Of a stretch of DNA of 64,000 nucleotides, positions 27,562-35,334 are shown piece by piece. Each line of letters opens with the position of its first letter. Position 1 is the first letter of the stretch. Made by a program: the position numbers and the translations under genes. Under the pieces are notes generated by a model, which searched no databases, was not told where the DNA came from, and was given only the letters and a program-made list of their open reading frames with translations. Source of the DNA: Novosphingobium meiothermophilum (lineage in GTDB: Bacteria; Pseudomonadota; Alphaproteobacteria; Sphingomonadales; Sphingomonadaceae); contig NZ_QGHL01000001.1 of the NCBI RefSeq assembly GCF_003171715.1, positions 19,494-83,493 of the forward strand. The letters are read 5' to 3'.

Positions 27562-28441
27562 TGGTCTTGCTTCCTTTCCGCTCGATCACGGCGCGGTAAT
27601 TGCGGATCACCGGCGCTTCGAGCATTCTGCCCTTGAAACGGATCGCCTTGCCGCCAGCGGCGTCATAGGCGGCAATGGCTGCCTCGGCCTCGGCCACGTC
27701 CTTGTCGGAAGGGGCAAAGGCCACCTCGATGGCGGCAACCTGCGAAGGATGGATGGCGGCCTTGGCGGCAAAGCCCAGCGCGCGCGCCTTCGCGCATTCG
27801 TCGGCCAGGCCTTCGGGATCGTCCAGCCCGATGAAGGGCACGTCGATCGCCGGCACTTTCGCTTCGGCGCAGGCGATGATGAAGGCCCCGCGCGCGGTCA
27901 GCAGCGGCTCCCATGCCAGCGCCACCCCCAGTTCGCCGGAAAAATCGCCCCCGCCGAACATCATCGCCGCCACTCCCGGCGCGGCGGCGATGCGGTGGGC
28001 ATGGCGCAGCCCCCTGGGCGTTTCCACCAGCGGCACCAGCGCCGGGCAGCGCTCGCCCAGCACCCGCGCGACGATCTCCACCTCCACAGGGCTTTCCACC
28101 ATCGGCAGCAGGATGGTTGCGGGCATGATCGCGCCGGTGGCCAGCGCGTGCAGATCGGCAATTCCCGCCGCGGTTGTCACCGCATTGATCCGCAGGCCCC
28201 AATCCTGCCCGCCCCAATCCTGCCCGCCCCAATCCTGCTCGCCCCGGCCTGTCCCGTCACCGCCGATCCGGGCCAGCGCATGGCCGCGCGCAGCGTCCTT
28301 GTCGGCTGCGGGAACCGCATCTTCAAGATCGATCACCGTCAGCCCAGCACCCGCCGCCTTCGCCTTGGCAAAGCGGTCGGGCCGCGAACCGGGCACGAAG
28401 ATCAGGCTGTTTGCTGCGAACACGCGAGATGCCCCCGTCAA
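27554..28441 (-). CDS. HpcH/HpaI aldolase / citrate lyase beta-like (CitE family) protein
   Basis: 295 residues. TIM-barrel motifs: SLIFVPGSRPDRFAKAKAAGAGLTVIDLEDAVP, RINAV, LPMVESPVEVE, VPLVETPRGL, MMFGGGDFSGELG and AAIHPSQV. Such proteins cleave or make malyl-, citramalyl- or related hydroxyacyl-CoA thioesters. It is the first cistron of the five-gene CoA operon. A 15-bp unit repeated three times adds GGQDW repeats before the second strand. The C-terminal extension KAIRFKGRMLEAPVIRNYRAV is the usual lid. Confidence 0.85.
   Translation of the reverse strand: MTGASRVFAANSLIFVPGSRPDRFAKAKAAGAGLTVIDLEDAVPAADKDAARGHALARIGGDGTGRGEQDWGGQDWGGQDWGLRINAVTTAAGIADLHALATGAIMPATILLPMVESPVEVEIVARVLGERCPALVPLVETPRGLRHAHRIAAAPGVAAMMFGGGDFSGELGVALAWEPLLTARGAFIIACAEAKVPAIDVPFIGLDDPEGLADECAKARALGFAAKAAIHPSQVAAIEVAFAPSDKDVAEAEAAIAAYDAAGGKAIRFKGRMLEAPVIRNYRAVIERKGSKTNA
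28201..28245 (+). repeat. 15-bp tandem repeat, 3 copies, in-frame inside the CitE-like gene
   Basis: Unit AATCCTGCCCGCCCC, two identical copies and a third with one change. In the minus-strand frame it encodes repeated GGQDW between the second helix and RINAV. Its length is a multiple of 3, so copy number can change without frameshift. Confidence 0.9.
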
Positions 28442-28457
28442 TTGATCGTCCGTTGAT

Positions 28458-28469
28458 TTGTCCGGACAA
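28458..28469. promoter_or_regulatory. Candidate GntR operator, TTGTCCGGACAA
   Basis: Perfect 12-bp palindrome whose near edge lies 16 bp upstream of the CitE start codon, a position suited to repression. Confidence 0.75.
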
Positions 28470-28507
28470 CTTGAAAGTCAACTGCACGCCCCTGCCCTCG
28501 CCGGACT

Positions 28508-28526
28508 CTGTCCGCCAGTCGGACAG
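28508..28526. promoter_or_regulatory. 19-bp palindrome, site 5
   Basis: CTGTCCGCCAGTCGGACAG, all seven base pairs of each arm complementary, 66 bp upstream of the CitE start. Confidence 0.75.
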
Positions 28527-28598
28527 ATCCTCCCGCAGCACGATCATGCCCCATCGCCGCTAGCACTCGCCGCGCGCGCCGGGTGCGAACGCGCCGGA

Positions 28599-28617
28599 TC
28601 ATCCGGTGGGCGGATAG
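28599..28617. promoter_or_regulatory. 19-bp palindrome, site 6
   Basis: TCATCCGGTGGGCGGATAG has a perfect right arm and a left arm matching 5 of 7 positions. It lies 74 bp upstream of the MFS start. Confidence 0.6.
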
Positions 28618-28661
28618 ATTCGCGCCGGAAGCGGCCATTTGCGGCGCGGCGCCTAAACCTC

Positions 28662-28673
28662 GTGTCCGGACAA
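28662..28673. promoter_or_regulatory. Candidate GntR operator, GTGTCCGGACAA
   Basis: Core TGTCCGGACA whose near edge lies 18 bp upstream of the MFS ATG at 28692. This mirrors the placement in front of the CitE operon on the other strand. Confidence 0.7.
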
Positions 28674-28691
28674 ACCGGGGACCGATGGCGC

Positions 28692-29936
28692 ATGGCTCAA
28701 TCACCTACGAAAGCGGAGTTTCGCGCCGGGTGGAAAGTCCTGGCGGCCGGGCTTGTCGGCGTGGCCTGCGGCGCATCGCCGGTGCCGTTCAACACCATCG
28801 GCTTCACGATTGACCCGATCCATCAGGAAACCGGCTGGTCCGTTGCCCGGATCAGCCTTGGCATCACCGTGTTCGGCGTGGTGGCCGCACTCATGGCTCC
28901 GGTCTTCGGCTGGCTCTCGGACCGCATCGGCGTGCGCCGTGTCGCGATTGCCTCGACCGTGGGCTTCGCGCTGTCCTTTGGCGCGCTTGGCCTCGTTCCC
29001 GCCACTTCGATCGGGTGGTATTTCGGCGCGTGGCTGCTGGTCGGCCTCGTCGGCATCGGTTCCACTCCCGTCACGTGGAGCCGCGCCATCAACATGTGGT
29101 TCCACACGAGCCGGGGCCTCGCGCTCGGCCTCCTGCTCATGGGCACCAGCGTCTGCGCGATCACCGTGCCGCGCCTTGCCGTCTGGCTCATCGGGCAATG
29201 GGGCTGGCGCGGGATGTATTTCGGCCTTGCGCTGCTGCCGCTGCTGATCGCCGCCCCGCTTGCGTTCCTCTGGTTCCGCGAACCCCGCCCCGAAGAATTG
29301 CCCCTGCGCGATGGCCAAGCCGCCATCCTCACCGGCCTCAGCGCGGGCGAAGCCTTGCGCAGCCGCCGCTTCTGGACCCTGTGGATCTCGATCGCGCTTG
29401 TCGCCCTCGCCTATGGCGGGGCGCACGTGCACATGCCGCGGATCATCGGCCAGCACGGCCTCCCGCCCGAAACGGCGGCAGGCGTCATGGGCATGATCGG
29501 GGTTGCGGTCATGGCCGGGCGCATCATCACCGGGATGCTGTTCGACCGCTTCTGGGCGCCGCTCGTGTGCCTGCCGATCCTGCTGATCCCGGCGCTGGCC
29601 TGCTGGCTGCTGACCGGCACCGCCGCAAGCGAGCCGACCGTGCTGGCCGCGGCCTTCATGCTCGGCTTTGCCGCCGGGGCCGAGGCCGACGTGATCGCCT
29701 TCCTCGCCAGCCGCTATTTCGGCATGGCCCATTACGGCAAGATCTACGGCCTGCTCTACATGCCCTTCGCAATGCTCTCCGGCCTCTCGCCCGCCATCTA
29801 CGGCGCCATGCGCGATGCGTCGGGCAGCTATGACAGCGCGCTGCAACTTGCCGCCGCGCTCTTTGCCATCGGCGCAGTCCTGCTGCTCACGCTTGGCCGC
29901 TATCCCTCCTTCAAGCCTTCGGAGACCCCGGCATGA
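28692..29936 (+). CDS. MFS transporter
   Basis: 414 residues from the ATG at 28692; the open frame upstream is non-coding promoter DNA. About 12 membrane segments, the loop GWLSDRIGVRRVA after TM2 and FDRFWAPLVCL between TM8 and TM9. It is similar to the MFS protein at 4793 along its length (e.g. HTSRGLALGLLLMGTS against HARGLALGLMLMGTG). Resembles monocarboxylate/oxalate-formate-type carriers. The stop overlaps the flavoprotein start by ATGA, so uptake and first oxidation are probably co-expressed. Confidence 0.9.
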   Translation: MAQSPTKAEFRAGWKVLAAGLVGVACGASPVPFNTIGFTIDPIHQETGWSVARISLGITVFGVVAALMAPVFGWLSDRIGVRRVAIASTVGFALSFGALGLVPATSIGWYFGAWLLVGLVGIGSTPVTWSRAINMWFHTSRGLALGLLLMGTSVCAITVPRLAVWLIGQWGWRGMYFGLALLPLLIAAPLAFLWFREPRPEELPLRDGQAAILTGLSAGEALRSRRFWTLWISIALVALAYGGAHVHMPRIIGQHGLPPETAAGVMGMIGVAVMAGRIITGMLFDRFWAPLVCLPILLIPALACWLLTGTAASEPTVLAAAFMLGFAAGAEADVIAFLASRYFGMAHYGKIYGLLYMPFAMLSGLSPAIYGAMRDASGSYDSALQLAAALFAIGAVLLLTLGRYPSFKPSETPA

Positions 29937-31462
29937 ATGCCGCGCTTGCTTCTGCCATCCCCGCTGCCGAACTCCTGACCGATCCGGCCGAAACCGACCT
30001 TTTCCGCCATGATGTCTATGCCAGCGGCCCCGCGCCGCTTTGCGTGTTCCGGCCCGCTACGGTCGAAAGCCTTGCCACGGGCATCGGCGCTGCCACGCGC
30101 GAAGGCATCGCCATTGTCCCGCGCGGCGGCGGGATGAGCTATACCGGCGGCTATCTCGGCCCGGACCGGCCCTTCCTGCTGGTCGATACTTCGGCGCTGA
30201 CCCGCATTGTCGAGATCAACGAAGCCGACATGACCGTGACGGTCGAATGCGGGATCACGTGGAAGGAACTGGCCGCTGCCCTGCGCCCAAGGGGCCTGCG
30301 CGTGAAATCGTGGGGCACGCTTTCGGGCATCAACGCCACGGTCGGCGGCGGGATGAGCCAGAACGGCGTGTTCTGGGGGGCATCGGGCGGCAGCCTTGTC
30401 GATGCGGCGCTCTCGTTCGATGTCGTGCTCGCCGATGGCACGCTGCTCACCACCGGAAGCGCCTTCTTCCGCCCCTATGGCCCGGACCTTACCGGGCTGT
30501 TCGCGGCCGATTGCGGTGCGTTCGGCGTCAAGGCCCGCGCCACCTTGCGTCTCGTGCGCGAAGGGGCGGCCTTTGCCTATGGCAGTTTCGCCTTCGATAC
30601 GCCCGAAGGCGTCTTCGGCGCGATGGCCGCCGTGGGCCGCGAAGGGCTTGCGGCGGAATGCTTCGGCTTCGATCCCTTCCTGCAAGCACAGCGCATGAAG
30701 CGCGACAGTCTGGCGTCCGACGTCAAGAGCCTCGCCGCGATGATGAAGGCGCAAGGCTCGGTGTTCAAGGCGCTGAAGGAAGGGGCAAAGGTGGCACTTG
30801 CCGGGCGCTCGTTCCTCGATGACGTGCCCTTCTCGCTCCACACCATCGCCGAGCGCCGCCGCCAGGCCGATGCCGATGCCGACATGGCGGAAATCACGCG
30901 CATCGTCGAAGGCTTCGGCGGGCGGCAGATCGAGAACACCATCCCCAAGATCCTGCGCGCCAGCCCCTTTCCGCCGGTCAATTCCATTGTCGGCCCGGCG
31001 GGCGAACGCTGGGTTCCGGTCCACGGCTTCCTGCCCGGCAGCAGGCTGGTCGAAGGCTGGGCCGCCATCCAGCAGCTCTTTGCCGAAAACGCCGCCGCGA
31101 TGGAGGCCCACGGCGTGCAGGCCGGCGCCCTGCTTGCCGTGGTCAGCCCGCAGGTCTCGCTGATCGAACCTGTGTTCTTCTGGCCCGATGAACTCAATCC
31201 GCTGCACCGCCACGCGGTGGAGCCTGCGCACCTGGCAAGGCTCAAGGGCTTTGCCGCCAATCCCGCCAGCACCGCCTTCGTCGGCCAGTTGCGCAAGGAT
31301 CTCATTGCCCTGTTCCAGCGCCTCGGCGCCGTCCACGTCCAGGTGGCGCGCAGCTATCCCCTCAAGGCCGCGCATCAGCCCGAAGGCTGGGCGGCGCTCG
31401 AAGCGCTCAAGGCCCAGCTTGATCCGCAGGGTCTGATGAACCCCGGCGTTCTCGGCCTCTGA
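29933..31462 (+). CDS. FAD-linked oxidase, VAO / 4-cresol dehydrogenase type (second copy)
   Basis: 509 residues. FAD pyrophosphate loop PRGGGMSYTGGYLGP, GGGMSQNGVFWGAS, and family tail GLMNPGVLGL; ERWVPVHGFLP is shared with ERWVPVHGVLT of the first copy at 3245. It is coupled to the MFS gene. No cytochrome subunit is adjacent. The two copies are clear paralogues but diverged, so they may act on successive intermediates or on different side chains. Confidence 0.85.
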   Translation: MNAALASAIPAAELLTDPAETDLFRHDVYASGPAPLCVFRPATVESLATGIGAATREGIAIVPRGGGMSYTGGYLGPDRPFLLVDTSALTRIVEINEADMTVTVECGITWKELAAALRPRGLRVKSWGTLSGINATVGGGMSQNGVFWGASGGSLVDAALSFDVVLADGTLLTTGSAFFRPYGPDLTGLFAADCGAFGVKARATLRLVREGAAFAYGSFAFDTPEGVFGAMAAVGREGLAAECFGFDPFLQAQRMKRDSLASDVKSLAAMMKAQGSVFKALKEGAKVALAGRSFLDDVPFSLHTIAERRRQADADADMAEITRIVEGFGGRQIENTIPKILRASPFPPVNSIVGPAGERWVPVHGFLPGSRLVEGWAAIQQLFAENAAAMEAHGVQAGALLAVVSPQVSLIEPVFFWPDELNPLHRHAVEPAHLARLKGFAANPASTAFVGQLRKDLIALFQRLGAVHVQVARSYPLKAAHQPEGWAALEALKAQLDPQGLMNPGVLGL

Positions 31463-31493
31463 TCCCTTTCACGGACCACGCAGGAAGCACCTC

Positions 31494-32225
31494 ATGAAAC
31501 ACCGCAGCGTCACCGGCAGGATCCTCTACACCTCCGCCAAGCCCGGCATGGAAGGCAAGGAGCGCGGGCGCGAATGGTTCGCCTTCACCCACCATGGCGA
31601 TGGCAGCACCATCCTGCGCGCGCGCTGCGAGATCGAGGAGCCGGACCCCACGGTCCTGCGCGATGTGACCTATCACATCGGTCCGGGCATGGTGCCGCTG
31701 AACCTGCATGTGCACCTCACCATCGGCGATGCCTTCATGGGTTCGGGCTGGCTGCGCCACGATCCGCAAACCGCCACGATCGAATGCGAAAGCCATGGCC
31801 CCTCGATCGGCCGTCTCTCGCAGGCCATGCCCGCAAACGGCGCATTCGATGGCTTCGGCACGCATCCCATCGTCGGCGACGGCTACCTGACAAGGGTTCT
31901 CGACGTGACGGGCGGGCCGCACCGGCGGCTCCTGCGCGTGTTCATGCCCAGCCCCGATCATCGCGGCGCCACCCCGCCGATGATCAGCGCGTTCTCGATC
32001 TTCTGCGATTACGTGGGAGACGAGGAAATGACCGTGGCGGCGGGCACCTTTGCCTGCCGCCACTTCCGCTTCGTCGATGAAAGCGCCGAAGGCATGGGCG
32101 GCAAGACCCATCCCGCCTACGACATGTGGGTAACGGCCGACGATGACGCGATCCTCGTCTATGGCGCGATCGACGGCTACATGATGAACCGCTACGAGCT
32201 GGTGGCGCTGGAACGCGATGGCTGA
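31494..32225 (+). CDS. Hypothetical protein in the MFS-flavoprotein operon
   Basis: 243 residues with AGGAAG before the ATG and 31 bases after the flavoprotein stop. No signal peptide. Predicted mostly beta: RGREWFAFTHHGDGSTILRARCEIEEPDPTVLRDVTYHIG, a central GDAFMGSGWLRHD, and a C-terminal TFACRHFRFVDE..HPAYDMWVTADDDAILVYGAIDGY. The latter pattern recalls beta-barrel DUF3108/DUF6134-type proteins, but I cannot assign a family. It may bind a pathway compound. The operon position is its best clue. Confidence 0.7.
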   Translation: MKHRSVTGRILYTSAKPGMEGKERGREWFAFTHHGDGSTILRARCEIEEPDPTVLRDVTYHIGPGMVPLNLHVHLTIGDAFMGSGWLRHDPQTATIECESHGPSIGRLSQAMPANGAFDGFGTHPIVGDGYLTRVLDVTGGPHRRLLRVFMPSPDHRGATPPMISAFSIFCDYVGDEEMTVAAGTFACRHFRFVDESAEGMGGKTHPAYDMWVTADDDAILVYGAIDGYMMNRYELVALERDG

Positions 32226-32240
32226 GGCGCCCTCCGACGA

Positions 32241-32270
32241 TATAGACTGAAGCATCGCGTTCAGTCTATA
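32241..32270. promoter_or_regulatory. 11-bp perfect inverted repeat before the DUF1612 gene
   Basis: TATAGACTGAA and TTCAGTCTATA are separated by 8 bases and end 9 bases before the ATG at 32280. The placement suggests an autoregulatory operator overlapping the promoter or leader. Confidence 0.75.
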
Positions 32271-32279
32271 ATCGGGGCA

Positions 32280-33290
32280 ATGATGCCCCCTCCCCTGCCC
32301 TTGTGCGCCGTGCCGTGGACGGCGGGCCTCGCCTGCGCGCTGGCCGATGCCAGCGCCGCAGTGGCACGGCTCGATGCCCGGATAACGGCGAGTTCGCTCA
32401 CACCGGCATGGCTCCTGCGGGCAAGCTGGATGGGCTATGGCGCAGCCCTGCGCCTCCAGAAGTTCGAAATCGACGAAATCGATATTATTGCGCACGAATG
32501 CGGCCTGCGTCTGGCCGGAAGGCCGCGCCTTGAAACCGTGGCCGATCCGTTCTCCGCGCTCGATGCCTGGCGCGCGCGTCTGGGTGAGGGCGATGGCCGC
32601 CACTGGCGCGAGGATCTGCCCTTCACCTTCACCCCGCCAGAGGGCTGGAGCGAGGCACCGGCGCTTGTCCGCGCGCTGGCCCTGCTGGACGAATGGGCGC
32701 GCCGCGACGGGTCCATCGCGCCCTGGCTGGCCTTTCCGGTGATCCTGCGACGCATGGGGTTGAGCGCACGCGCCCTGCCCTGTCTGGCCATGGGCGATGC
32801 CGCCCAGCGTTTCGCGCAAGAGCCGCGCGCCGCGCTCCTCAAGCGGCTGCTCAGGCAGGTCCGTCACAATGCCGATGAAGGTCTTGTCCGGCTTGACCGG
32901 CTTGAGAACGCCGTCCGGCGCAGCGCCGGTGCGATTGCCGCCGAACATCGCCCCGGAAAGCTGGCAGAGCTTGCGCGCATCGCGCTCGCCCGTCCCTGCC
33001 TTGCGCCGCGGTCTGTTGCCCCGCTGCTCGATCTTACCCTTTCGGGCGCGGGCAAGCTGCTCACGCGTGCGTCCCGCCTTGGCCTCATGGTCGAAACATC
33101 GGGGCGCGGCACATGGCGCTCCTACGTGATGAGCGATGTCGCCGCAGCGCTCGGCCTTGCGCTGCCTGCACGCGGCCGCCCGCGCAATCCCCCGGCTCCC
33201 TCGCCCGCGCTCGATGCCTTGCTTGCGGCCTTCGATGCGGAAATGGCCGCGATCGACGCCCGCCTGCACCAGCGCGGCATAGAAACCTGA
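32280..33290 (+). CDS. DUF1612 / helix-turn-helix DNA-binding protein
   Basis: 336 residues starting 9 bases after the inverted repeat, with GGGG as ribosome site. The N-terminal WTAGLACALADASAAVARLDARI..WLLRASWMGYGAALRLQ and C-terminal LSGAGKLLTRASRLGLMVETSGRGTWRSYVMSD (winged-helix-like) match my memory of the DUF1612 plus HTH_13 proteins found on Rhizobium and sphingomonad plasmids. The tail is Pro/Ala-rich. It is directly adjacent to the iteron origin, so a role in copy control or in regulating plasmid functions is likely but inferred. Confidence 0.65.
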   Translation: MMPPPLPLCAVPWTAGLACALADASAAVARLDARITASSLTPAWLLRASWMGYGAALRLQKFEIDEIDIIAHECGLRLAGRPRLETVADPFSALDAWRARLGEGDGRHWREDLPFTFTPPEGWSEAPALVRALALLDEWARRDGSIAPWLAFPVILRRMGLSARALPCLAMGDAAQRFAQEPRAALLKRLLRQVRHNADEGLVRLDRLENAVRRSAGAIAAEHRPGKLAELARIALARPCLAPRSVAPLLDLTLSGAGKLLTRASRLGLMVETSGRGTWRSYVMSDVAAALGLALPARGRPRNPPAPSPALDALLAAFDAEMAAIDARLHQRGIET

Positions 33291-33330
33291 CCCATCTCAC
33301 CCCTCAACGGAGAAACAGGCTTCAATTGCC

Positions 33331-33366
33331 GGTTAGAAGGCTTTTAGAGAGAGTTAGAAAGGTTAA
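33331..33366 (+). repeat. AT-rich TTAG repeats, possible DNA unwinding element
   Basis: TTAG/TTAA at 33333, 33344, 33354 and 33363 are spaced 9-11 bp, about one helical turn, in an otherwise GC-rich replicon. Two copies of GTTAGAARG are 21 bp apart. Confidence 0.55.
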
Positions 33367-33384
33367 GCGCGGCGGTGCGCAGTG

Positions 33385-33409
33385 CGACTCGCCGGTGCTT
33401 CGCGAGTCG
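33385..33409. repeat. Hairpin between unwinding element and iterons
   Basis: CGACTCGC and GCGAGTCG, perfect 8-bp arms with a 9-base loop. Confidence 0.5.
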
Positions 33410-33420
33410 GGTCAGCCCTT

Positions 33421-33538
33421 GCGTTCCGGATATGTCGATGCAGCGTTCCTGTTGGGTCGATCGATCGTTCCCGAAGGGTCGGCCCGGCGTTCCCGGAGTG
33501 TCGACAGGCGGCAGCAGCGCGTTCCTGATAGGTCGATG
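33421..33538 (+). repeat. Five iterons, consensus GCGTTCCNGNNNNGTCGAYV
   Basis: 20-bp copies start at 33421, 33443, 33465, 33487 and 33519. The first four have an exact 22-bp period. The fifth is offset by 32 bp, one extra helical turn, so all face the same side of the helix. Examples: GCGTTCCGGATATGTCGATG and GCGTTCCTGATAGGTCGATG. They are presumed binding sites for the RepA protein encoded next to them. Confidence 0.8.
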
Positions 33539-33579
33539 CTTCGGATCAGAGGTGGAACATCGCTCGCCGGTTGAATCAG

Positions 33580-33629
33580 TTTGCCTCGCTTGGGCCGGTT
33601 TGATGTTCAATTTTCGGGCGCGAGGCAAA
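33580..33629. repeat. 10-bp inverted repeat in the origin region
   Basis: TTTGCCTCGC (33580-33589) and GCGAGGCAAA (33620-33629) flank a 30-base AT-richer spacer. It could be a protein site or a structural part of oriV. Confidence 0.5.
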
Positions 33630-33748
33630 TGCCGTTGGCGCGTTCGCTCATATCCCCACCTCATTGCCGACACTTCAGGAACAGCAGGCAGCAACAGGCG
33701 CGGTTGTAGAGCGCATGAAAAGCCCCCGTCCTGAAAGGCGGCCTCGGC

Positions 33749-35101
33749 CTAGCGACGCAGGGTGTGGCCGTGCTTTTCGTGGTGACGCCTGACAAAGCCG
33801 ATGAAGGCCTTCTGCCAGTTGGCAGGCAGGCGGGCCGGATCGGCGTTGACCCAGCGCTCGAACTCGGCGTGAAGGGCATGGAGATCCCATCCGGGACACT
33901 GGGCGCGCAAGGTGGCGATGGTCTCGTCGGTCATGAAGCCGCGCGTGGCATTGTCGCTCAGCCCCGCAACCGCGCGGCGGATGAGCGCTGATGCGTCGAT
34001 TGCCTGGGCGTCGGTTGGCCGGGTGTCGGTTGGCTCATGCGGCACCCCAACCGCCGCGCCCGATGCCGTGGCCGGTGTCAGGGTTTCAGGCGATGGAGCC
34101 GGGTCGCTCGCGCCTTGGCCTGCCCGTGCTTCGCTGCGCTTGGCTGCGCCGAACTGCGCTTCACTTCGTTTCCCTGGGGAAACATCGGCGGTCTGGCCGC
34201 CCCGCGATGGATCGGGCAGGCGGGCTTCGGCACCATCCTTTCCGTCGATCCTGCGCATCCGCAGCATCGGTTCGCCCCCCTTGGCGGTTTCCACCGAAAG
34301 GCCATAGCCCGGCAATGCGTCCTTCTCGGCCAGTTTCAGGATCTCGAACTTGAAGCGGCGATATTCGCCTTCCGCACCCGATTTTTCGAACAGGGTCGGC
34401 ATGGAGATGGCAAAGCCTTCCTCCCCTGCCCCGCCCGCGTGCTTGCGTGCCACCTTGTAGAGCCAGCGTTCGCGCCCGCCGGTGATGTCGAAATAGGCGC
34501 GGTCGATCGAAAGCACCCCGCCTTTCATCATCACGCCTTCCCAGAACCAGTTGGACAGTTCGATGGTCATGCCGCGCGAACGTTCTGTCCTCTCATCGAC
34601 AAGCTGCGTCCACCCGTCGAGCCAGGAAAATGTCGCTTCGCGCCTCCCCCGGCCCGGAGGGGCCGAATTGTCAGTGTCGGCCCGGATGTTGGTCTTGATC
34701 GTGGTGGCCACCAGCCGGTCGAGCGCCTGGCCCAGCAGTTCGTAGGCGCGGCCCGTGGTGGGCCTGCCGATGGCGCGCAGCAGGTCATAGGGCATGAGAT
34801 GCAGCTTGCGCGGCACATCGTTGACACCGCGCCGCGCCATGTCGGCCAGAACGCTGGCGCAATAGATCAGGATGTCCGCATCCCAGATCGTGGCCATGCC
34901 GTAATCGGGATTGGCCGAAACGTGGACCCATAGCTTGCCGTCGGGCGAGGTATAGTCGATGGGCTTCACGCGCTTCGATTTGGCAAGGCTGAAAAAGGGC
35001 CGCTCCATCATCTCGCGCTGGTCGCGCAGCGGCATGTCCGCCACATAGGGCAGGAACAGGTCGAACTGGTCGTTGACGGGGGCAGTGCGCGTGCGGCTCA
35101 T
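33749..35101 (-). CDS. repA: Plasmid replication initiator, RPA family
   Basis: 450 residues from the ATG at 35101 (MSRTRTAPV). The N-terminal 270 residues match alphaproteobacterial replication initiator RPA (PF10134): FDLFLPYVADMPLRDQREMMERPFFSLAKSKRVKPIDY, DADILIYCASVLADM, LHLMPYDLLRAIGRPTTGRAYELLGQALDRL and SRGMTIELSNWFWEG. A low-complexity linker (about residues 300-365) contains a parS-like sequence and KRSEA repeats; a small C-terminal domain (LIRRAVAGLS..NWQKAFIGFVRRHHEKHG) follows. It should bind the iterons downstream of its 3' end. Order parA-parB-repA on one strand. Confidence 0.9.
   Translation of the reverse strand: MSRTRTAPVNDQFDLFLPYVADMPLRDQREMMERPFFSLAKSKRVKPIDYTSPDGKLWVHVSANPDYGMATIWDADILIYCASVLADMARRGVNDVPRKLHLMPYDLLRAIGRPTTGRAYELLGQALDRLVATTIKTNIRADTDNSAPPGRGRREATFSWLDGWTQLVDERTERSRGMTIELSNWFWEGVMMKGGVLSIDRAYFDITGGRERWLYKVARKHAGGAGEEGFAISMPTLFEKSGAEGEYRRFKFEILKLAEKDALPGYGLSVETAKGGEPMLRMRRIDGKDGAEARLPDPSRGGQTADVSPGKRSEAQFGAAKRSEARAGQGASDPAPSPETLTPATASGAAVGVPHEPTDTRPTDAQAIDASALIRRAVAGLSDNATRGFMTDETIATLRAQCPGWDLHALHAEFERWVNADPARLPANWQKAFIGFVRRHHEKHGHTLRR
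34127..34185 (-). repeat. parS-linked dispersed repeat, copy inside repA
   Basis: A parS-like palindrome followed on the minus strand by an AGYGAAGCG-rich tract. The same arrangement recurs at 35183-35242 with few differences. Inside repA it encodes SPGKRSEAQFGAAKRSEA in frame, within the linker. Confidence 0.7.
34168..34183. promoter_or_regulatory. parS-like site within repA
   Basis: GTTTCCCTGGGGAAAC: 7-bp perfect arms around TG. Identical 16-mers occur at 35224 and 35337, all close to parB. Confidence 0.75.
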
Positions 35102-35182
35102 CGCTGGGGAACCGGGGAAGGTGCAGGGGGGTGATGATGCGACCTTCCAGCGCCTGAGGCAGTGCCGGACGGCGCTGAACTT

Positions 35183-35242
35183 CGCTGCGCTTCGTTTAGC
35201 TGCGCTGAACTTCGCTTCGCTTCGTTTCCCTGGGGAAACATG
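35183..35242 (-). repeat. parS-linked dispersed repeat, intergenic copy
   Basis: Second copy of the parS plus AAGCGAAGCG-tract element, between repA and parB. It includes two extra short internal repeats (AAGTTCAGCGC). Confidence 0.7.
35224..35239. promoter_or_regulatory. parS-like site in the repA-parB spacer
   Basis: GTTTCCCTGGGGAAAC, identical to the other two sites. It resembles the GTTTC..GAAAC layout of alphaproteobacterial parS. Confidence 0.8.
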
Positions 35243-35334
35243 CCAGCCGTCCTTGCGCGCTGCCCCGCGGTTCGGACGCGGCGGAATGTGGCGCGACGTG
35301 CCGGAGCAGGCCCGTGCCCGCAATCCTTCATGCC

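Larger units (their letters stand above)
33291..33748. other. Candidate origin of replication (oriV)
   Basis: A 458-bp gene-free stretch between DUF1612 and repA. It contains, in order, an AT-rich segment of helically phased TTAG motifs, a hairpin, five 20-bp iterons and a 10-bp inverted repeat. This is the layout of iteron-type plasmid origins. The last 120 bases before repA hold nothing I recognise. Confidence 0.75.

Noticed and set aside
33640..33662. DnaA box near TATCCCCAC in the origin region
   Set aside because: It has too many differences from TTATNCACA to count.
35183..35242. CRISPR or coding repeat array from the KRSEA-like tract
   Set aside because: There are no spacers or regular direct repeats. 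It is a short low-complexity tract beside a parS-like palindrome.
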